Below are positions 1 to 6,910 of a stretch of DNA of 64,000 nucleotides, piece after piece. Source of the DNA: Marinomonas spartinae (lineage in GTDB: Bacteria > Pseudomonadota > Gammaproteobacteria > Pseudomonadales > Marinomonadaceae). The notes under the pieces were generated by a model. That model saw only the letters and a list, made by a program, of their open reading frames with translations. It did no database searches and was not told the DNA's origin. The first letter of the stretch is position 1, and the number at the start of each line of letters is the position of its first letter. Where the stretch lies: NCBI RefSeq assembly GCF_016461715.1, contig NZ_JAEMUI010000014.1, positions 62,001 through 126,000 of the forward strand, written 5' to 3'. The position numbers were made by a program, and so were the translations under genes.

Positions 1-1002
1 ATTCTGAGCATCATTCGCTTTGTGCTGTAACTCTAGACGCTTCTGAAACAGTTTAGACAGTTTGACGCCAATTGGGTCTTCTGCGGTCGCGTCTACAGCA
101 CGAGCAATAATTTCATTCCAGCCTTTAACGACAATTTCAAAGCCTTTTGAGGCGCCTGTGGCTTTATTAATGTTTTCATAAAGCGTTTCAAAATTTTGTC
201 CCAGTGTATCAAGAGACCCAGACAAACCTGACGCTTCACCAGCCCCCGTTCCCCCCACTTGCTTTTGCAACTCAGCCAATATGGTGCGCTGAGCTTCGGC
301 CTTGTTGCCTGTTTCCACCATGGCTTTGATGGCGTCTTTTTGAGACTGAGTAAACGATACTCCGGCTCGAGACATAGCGGTTATACCCGCGATAGGGTCT
401 TCTAATGCTTTCCCCAGCATTTTGGCATTACTCGCGGCAGTGCCACCCATTACAACAGCAAGATCTTGAGAAAGATTTACCGCTTCGACAAAGACACTTT
501 TCTGCACACTTTTAAACGTCAGCATGACGTTTTGCGCTTCTCGAATGTCTTTTACGCTGGCCAACGTTGCAAAAGCCGTTTGTCGTGCCATTTGATCAAG
601 CTGCTCAGCATTCCAGCCTGCCGCAAAGCCGGTTGCTCTTAGTATGGCCTGCTGCTTGTAAAGCTGCTGCTCCAAATCTTGGCCTGCACTAATGGCTTTC
701 GCTGCGATCACACCCGTAGCAGCCAATGCCGCACCAAAGCCTACAACCGCCAGCGTCGTCCCATTTATTAGACTGCTGACAGAGGAAACACGAGAAGCAA
801 CACCACCAAAGGGGCCATCTACTACCGCAATACCCTGCGCCACACTGCGAAAGGACCCCGCAAGCGCTTCATTTCCTACCTTGGCATCGTTCGCGGCTTT
901 TTTGTATTTAACGGTTCGCTTATCTACTCTATCAATTGCATCAAGAAAGCCGTTGTCATTGAGGGTAATCTCGGCTTGAATTTTGTCTATTGCTGCACCC
1001 AT
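1..1002 (-). CDS. Phage tail tape measure protein, N-terminal part (lambda gpH-like), runs off window
   Basis: The frame is open from an ATG at 1002 to the window edge, giving 334 residues of a longer protein. It begins MGAAIDKIQAEITL, and has a hydrophobic Ala/Gly-rich stretch near residues 80-100 and many alpha-helical, Gln/Ala/Lys-rich segments. This is the usual look of tape measure proteins, which set tail length and help DNA ejection. It directly follows the G/T tail chaperone gene, as in lambda (G-T-H). The C-terminus is missing only because the window ends. Family assignment comes from composition and gene order. Confidence 0.85.
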   Translation of the reverse strand, partial: MGAAIDKIQAEITLNDNGFLDAIDRVDKRTVKYKKAANDAKVGNEALAGSFRSVAQGIAVVDGPFGGVASRVSSVSSLINGTTLAVVGFGAALAATGVIAAKAISAGQDLEQQLYKQQAILRATGFAAGWNAEQLDQMARQTAFATLASVKDIREAQNVMLTFKSVQKSVFVEAVNLSQDLAVVMGGTAASNAKMLGKALEDPIAGITAMSRAGVSFTQSQKDAIKAMVETGNKAEAQRTILAELQKQVGGTGAGEASGLSGSLDTLGQNFETLYENINKATGASKGFEIVVKGWNEIIARAVDATAEDPIGVKLSKLFQKRLELQHKANDAQN

Positions 1003-1010
1003 ATTGACCT

Positions 1011-1229
1011 CTAATTCATACCAAAATGCGCTTTCGCTGCTTGCTCATGTTCTTCTAGTTCCATTTGCTCAATGATGTCAGGGTCTAATGTGCCACCGTT
1101 ATCCATCATGATATGCGCGATCATTTCGGCCTTTTCACTTGCTGTTAAAATGGTATTGATTTGTCTTGGCGTGCAGCCCAATCGAATGGCTAGCTCTGTT
1201 TCGTAGCGCTTGATTGGGCTGCTGCGTAG
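1011..1229 (-). CDS. gpT-like extension of the tail assembly chaperone, reached by -1 frameshift
   Basis: This frame has no convincing start of its own but stays open for 72 codons from the slippery site at 1229-1235 to a TAG at 1011-1013. It reads LRSSPIKRYETELAIRLG and ends in an acidic, Glu-rich tail. A -1 slip gives a G-T fusion of about 184 residues (112 + 72). In lambda and many other siphophages the G and G-T proteins coat and assemble the tape measure protein in a fixed ratio set by such a slip. The frame stops just before the tape measure start, as expected. Confidence 0.8.
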   Translation of the reverse strand, partial: LRSSPIKRYETELAIRLGCTPRQINTILTASEKAEMIAHIMMDNGGTLDPDIIEQMELEEHEQAAKAHFGMN

Positions 1230-1564
1230 TTTTTTTCCGCTTCTCGCACCGTATCAATACCAAAATCATTTAACTGACAGAGGCGGTGCATGTATTCGCG
1301 CAAAACGCCTTTTGATAGAATTTTGTTCAGTGCGTCTCGATCTTCTTGCGTTGGTACATAGCCTTGGCCTTCCATACCCACAATAATGACGTTGAGACCC
1401 GCTTCTATCATTTCTTCAATTTCCATATCACTTTTTGGGTAACGAACAGGCTGTACGATCAAATCCCATTCCGAAGCCACAAATTCGTGCATGGGAAAGA
1501 CTTGCCCCTCAATTTCCGTGCTTCGCTTAATTGAAATGCGTTTAAGTGTATCGAGAGATTTCAT
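1190..1564 (-). CDS. Tail assembly chaperone, gpG-like, unshifted product
   Basis: A 124-residue protein starting MKSLDTLKRISIK at 1564. The open frame extends upstream to 1639, but those codons run through a strong hairpin (1595-1627), so the ATG at 1564 is preferred. The protein lies between the tail tube and tape measure genes, the position of lambda gpG. Near its end it crosses a perfect A AAA AAC heptamer, after which the zero frame continues for only 12 codons to TAG. Role: chaperone of the tape measure protein during tail assembly, absent from the virion in lambda. Confidence 0.8.
   Translation of the reverse strand: MKSLDTLKRISIKRSTEIEGQVFPMHEFVASEWDLIVQPVRYPKSDMEIEEMIEAGLNVIIVGMEGQGYVPTQEDRDALNKILSKGVLREYMHRLCQLNDFGIDTVREAEKNYAAAQSSATKQS
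1229..1235 (-). promoter_or_regulatory. Programmed -1 ribosomal frameshift heptamer (A AAA AAC)
   Basis: On the minus strand the zero-frame codons GAA AAA AAC give the X XXY YYZ heptamer A AAA AAC. A -1 slip joins gpG to the 72-codon T frame. Both the motif and its position near the end of gpG match the known dual-coding arrangement of tail chaperones. Confidence 0.8.
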
Positions 1565-1594
1565 GATATTTTCTCTAAAAGGATGTCTTTGAAT

Positions 1595-1627
1595 AAAGAA
1601 AAGGCCGCAAACAGCGGCCTTTTCTTT
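1595..1627 (-). terminator. Hairpin terminator after the tail tube gene
   Basis: A perfect 14-bp stem (AAAGAAAAGGCCGC and its complement) closes a 5-nt loop, with T-rich arms. It lies 12 nt after the tail tube stop codon. It probably lowers transcription into the low-abundance chaperone and tape measure genes, leaving the tube protein in excess. Confidence 0.75.
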
Positions 1628-1638
1628 AGGTGAATGCA

Positions 1639-2082
1639 TTAAACGATGGTGCCATCAGTGAGCCCTAGCTGGGGTGTGGCTTTAACGGAGACTTTGCCAA
1701 AGTCTGATCGGGTTGGATCGGAATAATAAGGCTTAGACAGTAAAAATGTGCCTGTTTGCGTAAACCCCGTGGTATACACTTTACGAAGCTGAACTTCTTC
1801 ATTCGCATTGGATTTATCAAGAAAGGCTTTTTGATCCGTATCACCTGGCATGTGCTTCATAGTGACGAGAATTTCTTTTGCTTTGGCATCCCCGGGCACG
1901 TACGTGTGATCAATTTCAGAGATGTCCGTATCGTCTTGAAAGTCTTGATCATATCCCCAGTCGCCAGACGAAGCGACGCCCTTTAGTAATCGCCACTCCG
2001 GGGATTCTGGTGTGCCATAATTCATTTGCAGCTCTGTGCCCGCACCGACTTTTGCTCTTTCACTCACTACTGTTGGTATCAT
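1639..2082 (-). CDS. Phage major tail tube protein (gpV-like)
   Basis: A 147-residue protein beginning MIPTVVSERAKVGAG, with an AGGAG ribosome site 6 nt before the ATG. It sits between the U-like gene and the G/T chaperone, as lambda V does, and a strong terminator follows, which suits a highly expressed structural protein. The sequence is beta-rich with Gly/Asp turns and includes the segment PGDAKAKEILVTMKHM. It is shorter than lambda gpV (about 246 residues), probably lacking the extra Ig-like domain. The assignment rests mostly on order and size. Confidence 0.7.
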   Translation of the reverse strand: MIPTVVSERAKVGAGTELQMNYGTPESPEWRLLKGVASSGDWGYDQDFQDDTDISEIDHTYVPGDAKAKEILVTMKHMPGDTDQKAFLDKSNANEEVQLRKVYTTGFTQTGTFLLSKPYYSDPTRSDFGKVSVKATPQLGLTDGTIV

Positions 2083-2095
2083 GAGTTTCTCCTAG

Positions 2096-2479
2096 TTATA
2101 AATAAAGGGTGTATTGAATATCGAGCGAGGCGAACGCCTCACCTTGCTCTTCTGGGTATTCATGTCCAGCAAACAGAACACCGGACACCAGCGCATTAAG
2201 CGCCGCACTATTCTTGATTTGCTCAATGACTTGACTAGCAAACGATTCCAAAGCGGCATCGGTCGCAGGGTTGGAAATATAGACTCCCAAAACCATGGTT
2301 ATCAGCCATGATTCACTCACACCATCGCTGTCATCATCGGATCGAGGCAGGCTAAGGGCGACAAATCGATCGTCTTTGATGTCATCTTCTGGAATTTTTC
2401 GCTGAGCGAACACGTCAACGCCCAGCTCTTCAATCGCGGCGACCAACGCCTCTCGAATTGGCTGTAACTGATCAAACAT
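2096..2479 (-). CDS. Tail terminator protein (gpU-like)
   Basis: A 127-residue protein beginning MFDQLQPIREALVAAIEELG, close in length to lambda gpU (131). It includes VDVFAQRKIPEDDIKDD and ends in a beta-strand-like DIQYTLYL. It lies between the Z-like and V-like genes. In lambda, gpU caps the finished tail tube and joins it to the head. Order and length support the call; sequence identity cannot be judged here. Confidence 0.7.
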   Translation of the reverse strand: MFDQLQPIREALVAAIEELGVDVFAQRKIPEDDIKDDRFVALSLPRSDDDSDGVSESWLITMVLGVYISNPATDAALESFASQVIEQIKNSAALNALVSGVLFAGHEYPEEQGEAFASLDIQYTLYL

Positions 2480-2490
2480 GGTGGACTCGC

Positions 2491-3060
2491 TTAGAGTTTA
2501 GACAGGCGGAAATTATATTCATGAGCAAAAAGACGCCGAAAATTGGCGTTATAGACTCGTCGTTGCACTTTCGGAAGCACCTTCTCAACGGTTGGCTGTA
2601 TTTCAATACCTACTTTGTCCAATCGCTCTAAGTTTTTATATTTTGCCCAGCGGCCTTTTCCTTGCCGTCCTTTTTTTCCATTTCGCTCGAATACTTGAGT
2701 TTTACCGCCAACACCTTGGCGAATAAAGGCGTTGGGGTACGCCTTCTTATTCACTCTTAGCTGACGTTTGCGGCGCTGCCCTTGGTCCGGCATTGGGTTT
2801 CTTATTAACGCAACGAGACTAATGGGCCTAGCGTAGCCAATTTGAACAATTTTTAGCGTTCTGGCTGTTGATCGAGCCAAATAAACACGCTTACGAACTT
2901 GACCAACTGGCACCTTAGCTGACGCCGCTACCCCTTTTATAATACGAGTTCTGGCCAGTGCCCCCGTTTTGTTTAGTGCCGAAGACGCTGCGCGTCGCAG
3001 CTCTGTACCACCGATTCGTTTTAGCTTTCGCTGAAACTTATCGATACCTTTAAGTTTCAT
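2491..3060 (-). CDS. Minor tail protein Z-like
   Basis: A very basic 189-residue protein beginning MKLKGIDKFQRKLKRIGG and containing ASSALNKTGALARTRIIKG, which resembles the conserved N-terminal part of the phage minor tail protein Z family. Lambda gpZ is 192 residues. It follows the FII-like gene and a small extra gene and precedes U, as in lambda. gpZ is needed to make tails that attach productively to heads. Its start overlaps the end of the 61-residue gene by 11 nt, so the two are translated together. Confidence 0.8.
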   Translation of the reverse strand: MKLKGIDKFQRKLKRIGGTELRRAASSALNKTGALARTRIIKGVAASAKVPVGQVRKRVYLARSTARTLKIVQIGYARPISLVALIRNPMPDQGQRRKRQLRVNKKAYPNAFIRQGVGGKTQVFERNGKKGRQGKGRWAKYKNLERLDKVGIEIQPTVEKVLPKVQRRVYNANFRRLFAHEYNFRLSKL

Positions 3061-3235
3061 CGCCCGAAGCCTTGGTTTTCGTGGCTTTTACTGGGGTGGC
3101 CAACACTTCACTTGCCACCCCATTTTTAATTAACTTTCGGGCAACATGGTCAGATACGTTATGCTCACCCGCTTTTAGCGTCTCTACTTTGTCATTAATG
3201 ATGACATCAGACGTGGAATGTAATTTAACTTTCAT
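3050..3235 (-). CDS. Small phage protein in the head-tail module, unknown function
   Basis: A 61-residue protein beginning MKVKLHSTSDVIINDKVETL and ending in a Lys/Thr-rich tail. Middle residues (KAGEHNVSDHVARKLIKNGV) look like a small domain found in short head-tail region proteins. It is not in the lambda order; it is inserted between the FII-like and Z-like genes and overlaps the latter. AAGGTG precedes the start at good spacing. Function is not known. Confidence 0.65.
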   Translation of the reverse strand: MKVKLHSTSDVIINDKVETLKAGEHNVSDHVARKLIKNGVASEVLATPVKATKTKASGDET

Positions 3236-3238
3236 GAT

Positions 3239-3544
3239 TTACACCTTTTTCAAATAGAGGTCTTTACTGCCTTCGACAGCGGGCATGATCTCTGTGATTT
3301 TGTAGCGGCTTTCGCTATCACTGAGATAATCCCCCTCGCGCACTTTGGCATAATCGATGGGCAATATTTCACCAATAACTTGGACGTTTGGTGCTCGGTT
3401 CCCACCGTAGTGGTTCTCATCGGGGCTTTCATCTATGCAAATGCGCACCGTGTCGCCCGTAGGAGCATTCGCACGCTCAACAATGAAATCCGCCCCCAGT
3501 TGCGCGTGAATCACAGCGTCTAATTCGGAAAATGGATCAGCCAT
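3239..3544 (-). CDS. Head-tail joining protein (gpFII-like)
   Basis: A 101-residue protein beginning MADPFSELDAVIHAQLGADF, with a beta-rich C-terminal part (YKITEIMPAVEGSKDLYLKKV region). Lambda gpFII is 117 residues and forms the site where the tail attaches to the head. Position after the FI-like gene and before Z supports the call. The gene follows the FI-like stop by 2 nt. Sequence motifs alone are weak. Confidence 0.65.
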   Translation of the reverse strand: MADPFSELDAVIHAQLGADFIVERANAPTGDTVRICIDESPDENHYGGNRAPNVQVIGEILPIDYAKVREGDYLSDSESRYKITEIMPAVEGSKDLYLKKV

Positions 3545-3546
3545 GA

Positions 3547-4017
3547 CTAACCCGCTTTGTGCGGTTTAGCACAACCTGCCTTGATCGCCATTTCAGAGTA
3601 CTCACCCAGGTCTTGAGGGTCTTTTGACGCGATGAATTTCACATCATTACCGCTGGCGTCTTTGGTATGAATGGTTTTAGAAAGAATGACCATGTGGCCA
3701 ACTTTGGCATGCTGGAATTCAGGTTGCTCATCGTCGGATTCACCTTCATCCGTATCAAGGCCATCATTTTCATCACCGCTTTCATTGCCCGTTTGATCGA
3801 CTATTTCGGTCTGATCTTCGGTTTCTTCAGGCGTCTTTTCTTCGGCTTCTAGTTCGGGCTTAACCGCACCTTTTAGAGTTGGCGGTGGGGTTGGCTTTTG
3901 AGTGGCTGGCGTTTCAATATCATCCCCCATCATGGCCGCAATTTCGTCGGCCTTGATTTCTGCTGCTGTTTTTTGAGCTGTAGCCTTGGCTGTGGCGCTT
4001 ATCTTTTTCGCAGTCAT
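3547..4017 (-). CDS. FI-like DNA packaging accessory protein
   Basis: A 156-residue protein with three parts: a basic/Ala-rich start (MTAKKISATAKATAQKTA), a long strongly acidic middle (roughly residues 55-105, rich in Glu and Asp), and a compact C-terminal segment (AKVGHMVILSKTIHTKDASG) ahead of a short basic end. Lambda gpFI promotes docking of terminase-DNA complexes on proheads and sits in the same place after the major capsid gene. AGGAG precedes the ATG at normal spacing. The assignment is from position and domain layout. Confidence 0.6.
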   Translation of the reverse strand: MTAKKISATAKATAQKTAAEIKADEIAAMMGDDIETPATQKPTPPPTLKGAVKPELEAEEKTPEETEDQTEIVDQTGNESGDENDGLDTDEGESDDEQPEFQHAKVGHMVILSKTIHTKDASGNDVKFIASKDPQDLGEYSEMAIKAGCAKPHKAG

Positions 4018-4047
4018 GGTGACTCCTAACTTTTCAAATGACAGAAA

Positions 4048-4078
4048 CGAAAAAGGCGCAATTAAGCGCCTCTTTTCG
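4048..4078 (-). terminator. Terminator downstream of the major capsid gene
   Basis: Inverted repeat GGCGC-TTAAT-type stem with flanking CGAAAA/TTTTTCG arms, reading into a T5 run on the minus strand. It lies 20 nt after the capsid stop and would set high capsid mRNA apart from downstream genes. Confidence 0.65.
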
Positions 4079-4097
4079 TGTTAATTCTTAGGGATGG

Positions 4098-5135
4098 TTA
4101 TACTGGACCGTCGACCGTAACCACAACAAATTCATCCGCATCCGGCATAATTGGCAAAGGTGCAGACTGGGTCATTAAGTAGCGTGCGCTTGGTTCTGGA
4201 GTAATCCAGCTTTTCGGCCAACGCTTAACCATGGCCATACCGTCTGACCCCGCCTCAACATCTTGAATAGCGCCATAGGCCATCACGCCATCATACTGGG
4301 CTGGAGCCAAAACCATGGTGTTGTCTGGCATAAAGTACTTTTTAGTTTTGTTTTCTAACTCGTAGTAACCAGCATAAACATAAATGGCATACTCGCCATA
4401 ACGCCCCTTAAACTGAACTTCACGCTTAAGCTGTGGCGCTAACATGATATCGCTATCGCCATTTGCCACAGTCTTGTTTAAAGAGTCTTGAACGCCTTTG
4501 AATTTAGTAAATAGAGAAAACGCCTTTTTATCAAAAATAATGATGCTTGCTAGGCCGCTAGACAGCTCAGCATAATCATTAATGATGGTTGCCATATCCG
4601 TTGTGTCTTTATCTAGCTGAGACCAACGTGCAGCACCAACAAGAGCAACGTTGTTGCTAGCCGAACGACTATAGTCAACCTCCATCGCTTCATGCTCTTC
4701 TGAATCTTCTACGATGAATTTACCTGTCAGAACAGCATCGACGCACATTTTTTCTTCTGTACGTTCAATCGCCTTTTCTTGGTCATCCAACAAAAACGCA
4801 ACCGTGGCATTAAGACGCTGAGCTGCGGTCATTGAGCCATTCAATGCTTCACCCGCCATACGAGACTGCATCTTTTTAGGGTTAACCACATCTTTAGGTT
4901 TTAAGTAAGGCGGAGCATATAAGGTTGTCGAATAACCGTCTTGCTTGCGAACCTTTCCCGCAACCATTGGTGATACAAATGGGGCTAATCGAAGGTTTGG
5001 CACCACTTCATCAATGGCGACCTTTTCAGAATCAGAAAATGATTCGCGACTAAAAAAGAGCGTTTTAAAAAAGCTAGTAAATGGCTTTTGATTTTTTTTC
5101 ACACCTAAAAGCGTTGTTGTAGAATATAAAGACAT
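4098..5135 (-). CDS. Major capsid protein (lambda gpE family)
   Basis: A 345-residue protein (lambda gpE: 341) beginning MSLYSTTTLLGVKKNQKPF. It contains the capsid-family style segments FFSRESFSDSEKVAIDEV near residues 29-46 and RLAPFVSPMVAGKVRKQDG near residues 50-70, then a region typical of HK97-fold gpE proteins (AEALNG, QRLNATVAFLLDDQEKAIER). It lies between the decoration protein and FI-like genes. AGGAG sits 6-8 nt before the ATG, and a terminator follows. It forms the icosahedral shell. Confidence 0.92.
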   Translation of the reverse strand: MSLYSTTTLLGVKKNQKPFTSFFKTLFFSRESFSDSEKVAIDEVVPNLRLAPFVSPMVAGKVRKQDGYSTTLYAPPYLKPKDVVNPKKMQSRMAGEALNGSMTAAQRLNATVAFLLDDQEKAIERTEEKMCVDAVLTGKFIVEDSEEHEAMEVDYSRSASNNVALVGAARWSQLDKDTTDMATIINDYAELSSGLASIIIFDKKAFSLFTKFKGVQDSLNKTVANGDSDIMLAPQLKREVQFKGRYGEYAIYVYAGYYELENKTKKYFMPDNTMVLAPAQYDGVMAYGAIQDVEAGSDGMAMVKRWPKSWITPEPSARYLMTQSAPLPIMPDADEFVVVTVDGPV

Positions 5136-5203
5136 AGCAGTCTCCTACCGAGCAAACGGCATTAAATTTAAAAAAAGGGTTTATGTAAGATTTGAAGGGA
5201 GGA

Positions 5204-5551
5204 TTAAAGCGTTTCGTGACTGATTGGCGTACCAACAAAGGCAAGGGCTTTTTGTAAGTCGGTTGTTCCATCTGGCCATTGAATCGCGTCACTATTCCAG
5301 TGACCGGATTTAATAACTTTGTGTCGTTTTGCCCCCCCTGACGTATCAACTGCATAGCCTGCCAAATAAACGGCTTTCTCTGAGCCATCACTTGCCCCAG
5401 GTGCCCAAATTGCTAGCGAGCCTGTTGCCGTAACTTGACCAAGTGGCGTCAATCGAGCACATGTGATACCACTTTCCACTGTTGCGGAGGCAAAGTGCGG
5501 CTGTTCTGAGCCTGCTAGCTCTTGGTTTGGTGTATAAGTTTCTTTAGCCAT
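5204..5551 (-). CDS. Head decoration protein (lambda gpD-like)
   Basis: A 115-residue protein (lambda gpD: 110). The ATG at 5551 (MAKETYTPNQELAGSEQPHF) is favoured over an in-frame ATG at 5566 because GGAG lies upstream of it at suitable distance. It contains GITCARLTPLGQV and AVYLAGYAVDTSG, like the gpD fold in which a small beta domain trims the capsid surface. It sits between the protease/scaffold and capsid genes, as lambda D does. Role: stabilises the expanded head. Confidence 0.88.
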   Translation of the reverse strand: MAKETYTPNQELAGSEQPHFASATVESGITCARLTPLGQVTATGSLAIWAPGASDGSEKAVYLAGYAVDTSGGAKRHKVIKSGHWNSDAIQWPDGTTDLQKALAFVGTPISHETL

Positions 5552-5601
5552 GGTGACTATCTCCAATAAAAGGGTTTGAAAAAGTAAATCAGAATGTGAA
5601 G

Positions 5602-5994
5602 CTATTCTCCGCGCGCCATGTTGTATGCCGCCATAATTTGATCAACCTCACTTACTTCTGCCGAACCTTCTGGCCCCGTCTCAATCACTGGGTTTTGATG
5701 AGATGCCATTAGCTCATCGAGTTTGGTGCCGTGAGCTTCTGGTGAAGCAGCAGCGATCGGTGCGGTAGCTAATAGAGATACAGCATCCTCAACGCTCATG
5801 CTTGTTTTGAATGCCAAATGATTAGCTTGCGCTTCGCGGCCTTTGGCTTCCGCACTCGTTAGGATGCCTTCAATACGCGCCTTTTCGTCTACGGCTGGCG
5901 CAGTGGCAACAGGTTCTGTCACTGGGTTCGTCGCTACTGGCGCTGATTCTGGTTGCGTTTCCGCTGTTTGTGTTGCGTTTGGTTGGGCTGACAT
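5602..5994 (-). CDS. Nested in-frame scaffold protein (Nu3-like)
   Basis: An internal ATG at 5994, in frame with the protease, is preceded by CAGGAGTGACT, a strong ribosome site placed ideally for it. The product would be 130 residues, beginning MSAQPNATQTAETQPESAPV, acidic and helical, sharing its C-terminus with the protease. Lambda Nu3 is made in exactly this way inside gene C and acts as the prohead scaffold. The internal ribosome site is seen; the function follows from the lambda parallel. Confidence 0.75.
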   Translation of the reverse strand: MSAQPNATQTAETQPESAPVATNPVTEPVATAPAVDEKARIEGILTSAEAKGREAQANHLAFKTSMSVEDAVSLLATAPIAAASPEAHGTKLDELMASHQNPVIETGPEGSAEVSEVDQIMAAYNMARGE

Positions 5995-6909
5995 AGTCAC
6001 TCCTGATAAAGTTGTTTTAGATTGTTTTTTTAAGTAATCAGCAAAGATGGCTATTGCCTCGTTGCCGTTTACCAGTTGATCAGCAAAGCCGATATCGATG
6101 GCCTCTTGGCCGCGATACACCGCCGCCTCAGTGGCTAAAACAGCCTCTTTTGAAAGGCCCATGTTTACAGCAACAAGCGTAGCGAATTCATCGCGTAGCT
6201 TATCTGTGCTTGCTTGAAAATCAGCAAGCACATTTTTTGGCAAAGATTCGTATGGGTTGCCTTCCACTTTATGCGAACCTGAGTGTATTAATGTCACTTC
6301 TATTCCGCTTTCTTTGAGATACTCACCGTATGAATGATGCGCCATAACCACACCGACCGAGCCTGCTTTCGAGCTTTGTGTGATAAGACGACGTTCTGCC
6401 GCGCTGGCAATCGCCATACCTGCAGAACACGCCATAGCATCAATAATTACCCAAAGCGCTTTACCCGAACCAGCAAACATAGATTTGATTGTTTCAACAG
6501 CATCAAAGCAGCCCGATACCTCACCACCATGAGTGTTCATATCGAGCAAGACGCCCTTAACATCAACATCACTTAAGGCGAACTTACACCTCGCAACAAT
6601 GCCGTCGTAGCCGGTCATTCCCCAAAATGGCTTTAGAAAGCCTAATTTATTAATCAGGGTTCCATACACTGGAATAACGGCGACACCATCAACTACTTCA
6701 TAACATCGCTCATGCTCTCTCGAAACAGAAAAACTAGACGCAGCAAGGTGGATCTTCTCACCAAGCGGCACCTCACCTTCTTCATCCAACATTTGCTTTA
6801 TGTTTAGCTGCTTAGACAGCGTTGAAAAAAAGGTGCGCGCTGCTGCTCTCTCTAGAAATAGAGGAGAGTTAAGAAATCTGCCCTCAATATTTGTTAAGTT
6901 TGTTGGCAT
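5602..6909 (-). CDS. Head maturation protease, S49 family (lambda gpC-like) with C-terminal scaffold region
   Basis: A 435-residue protein (lambda gpC: 439). The N-terminal two thirds are a ClpP-fold S49 peptidase: DVKGVLLDMNTHGGEVSGCF, then the serine motif AMACSAGMAIASA and the likely catalytic lysine in SGSHKVEGNPYESL. The C-terminal third, from about residue 306, is Ala/Pro/Glu-rich and can also be made alone from an internal start at 5994. It cleaves the scaffold and portal during prohead maturation. The start is 2 nt beyond the portal stop. Gene order is W-B-C-D-E as in lambda. Confidence 0.92.
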   Translation of the reverse strand: MPTNLTNIEGRFLNSPLFLERAAARTFFSTLSKQLNIKQMLDEEGEVPLGEKIHLAASSFSVSREHERCYEVVDGVAVIPVYGTLINKLGFLKPFWGMTGYDGIVARCKFALSDVDVKGVLLDMNTHGGEVSGCFDAVETIKSMFAGSGKALWVIIDAMACSAGMAIASAAERRLITQSSKAGSVGVVMAHHSYGEYLKESGIEVTLIHSGSHKVEGNPYESLPKNVLADFQASTDKLRDEFATLVAVNMGLSKEAVLATEAAVYRGQEAIDIGFADQLVNGNEAIAIFADYLKKQSKTTLSGVTMSAQPNATQTAETQPESAPVATNPVTEPVATAPAVDEKARIEGILTSAEAKGREAQANHLAFKTSMSVEDAVSLLATAPIAAASPEAHGTKLDELMASHQNPVIETGPEGSAEVSEVDQIMAAYNMARGE

Positions 6910-6910
6910 G

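Noticed and set aside
1595..1639. Upstream start of the tail chaperone frame at 1639
   Set aside because: Those codons lie in a 14-bp terminator hairpin; the start at 1564 gives a normal N-terminus.
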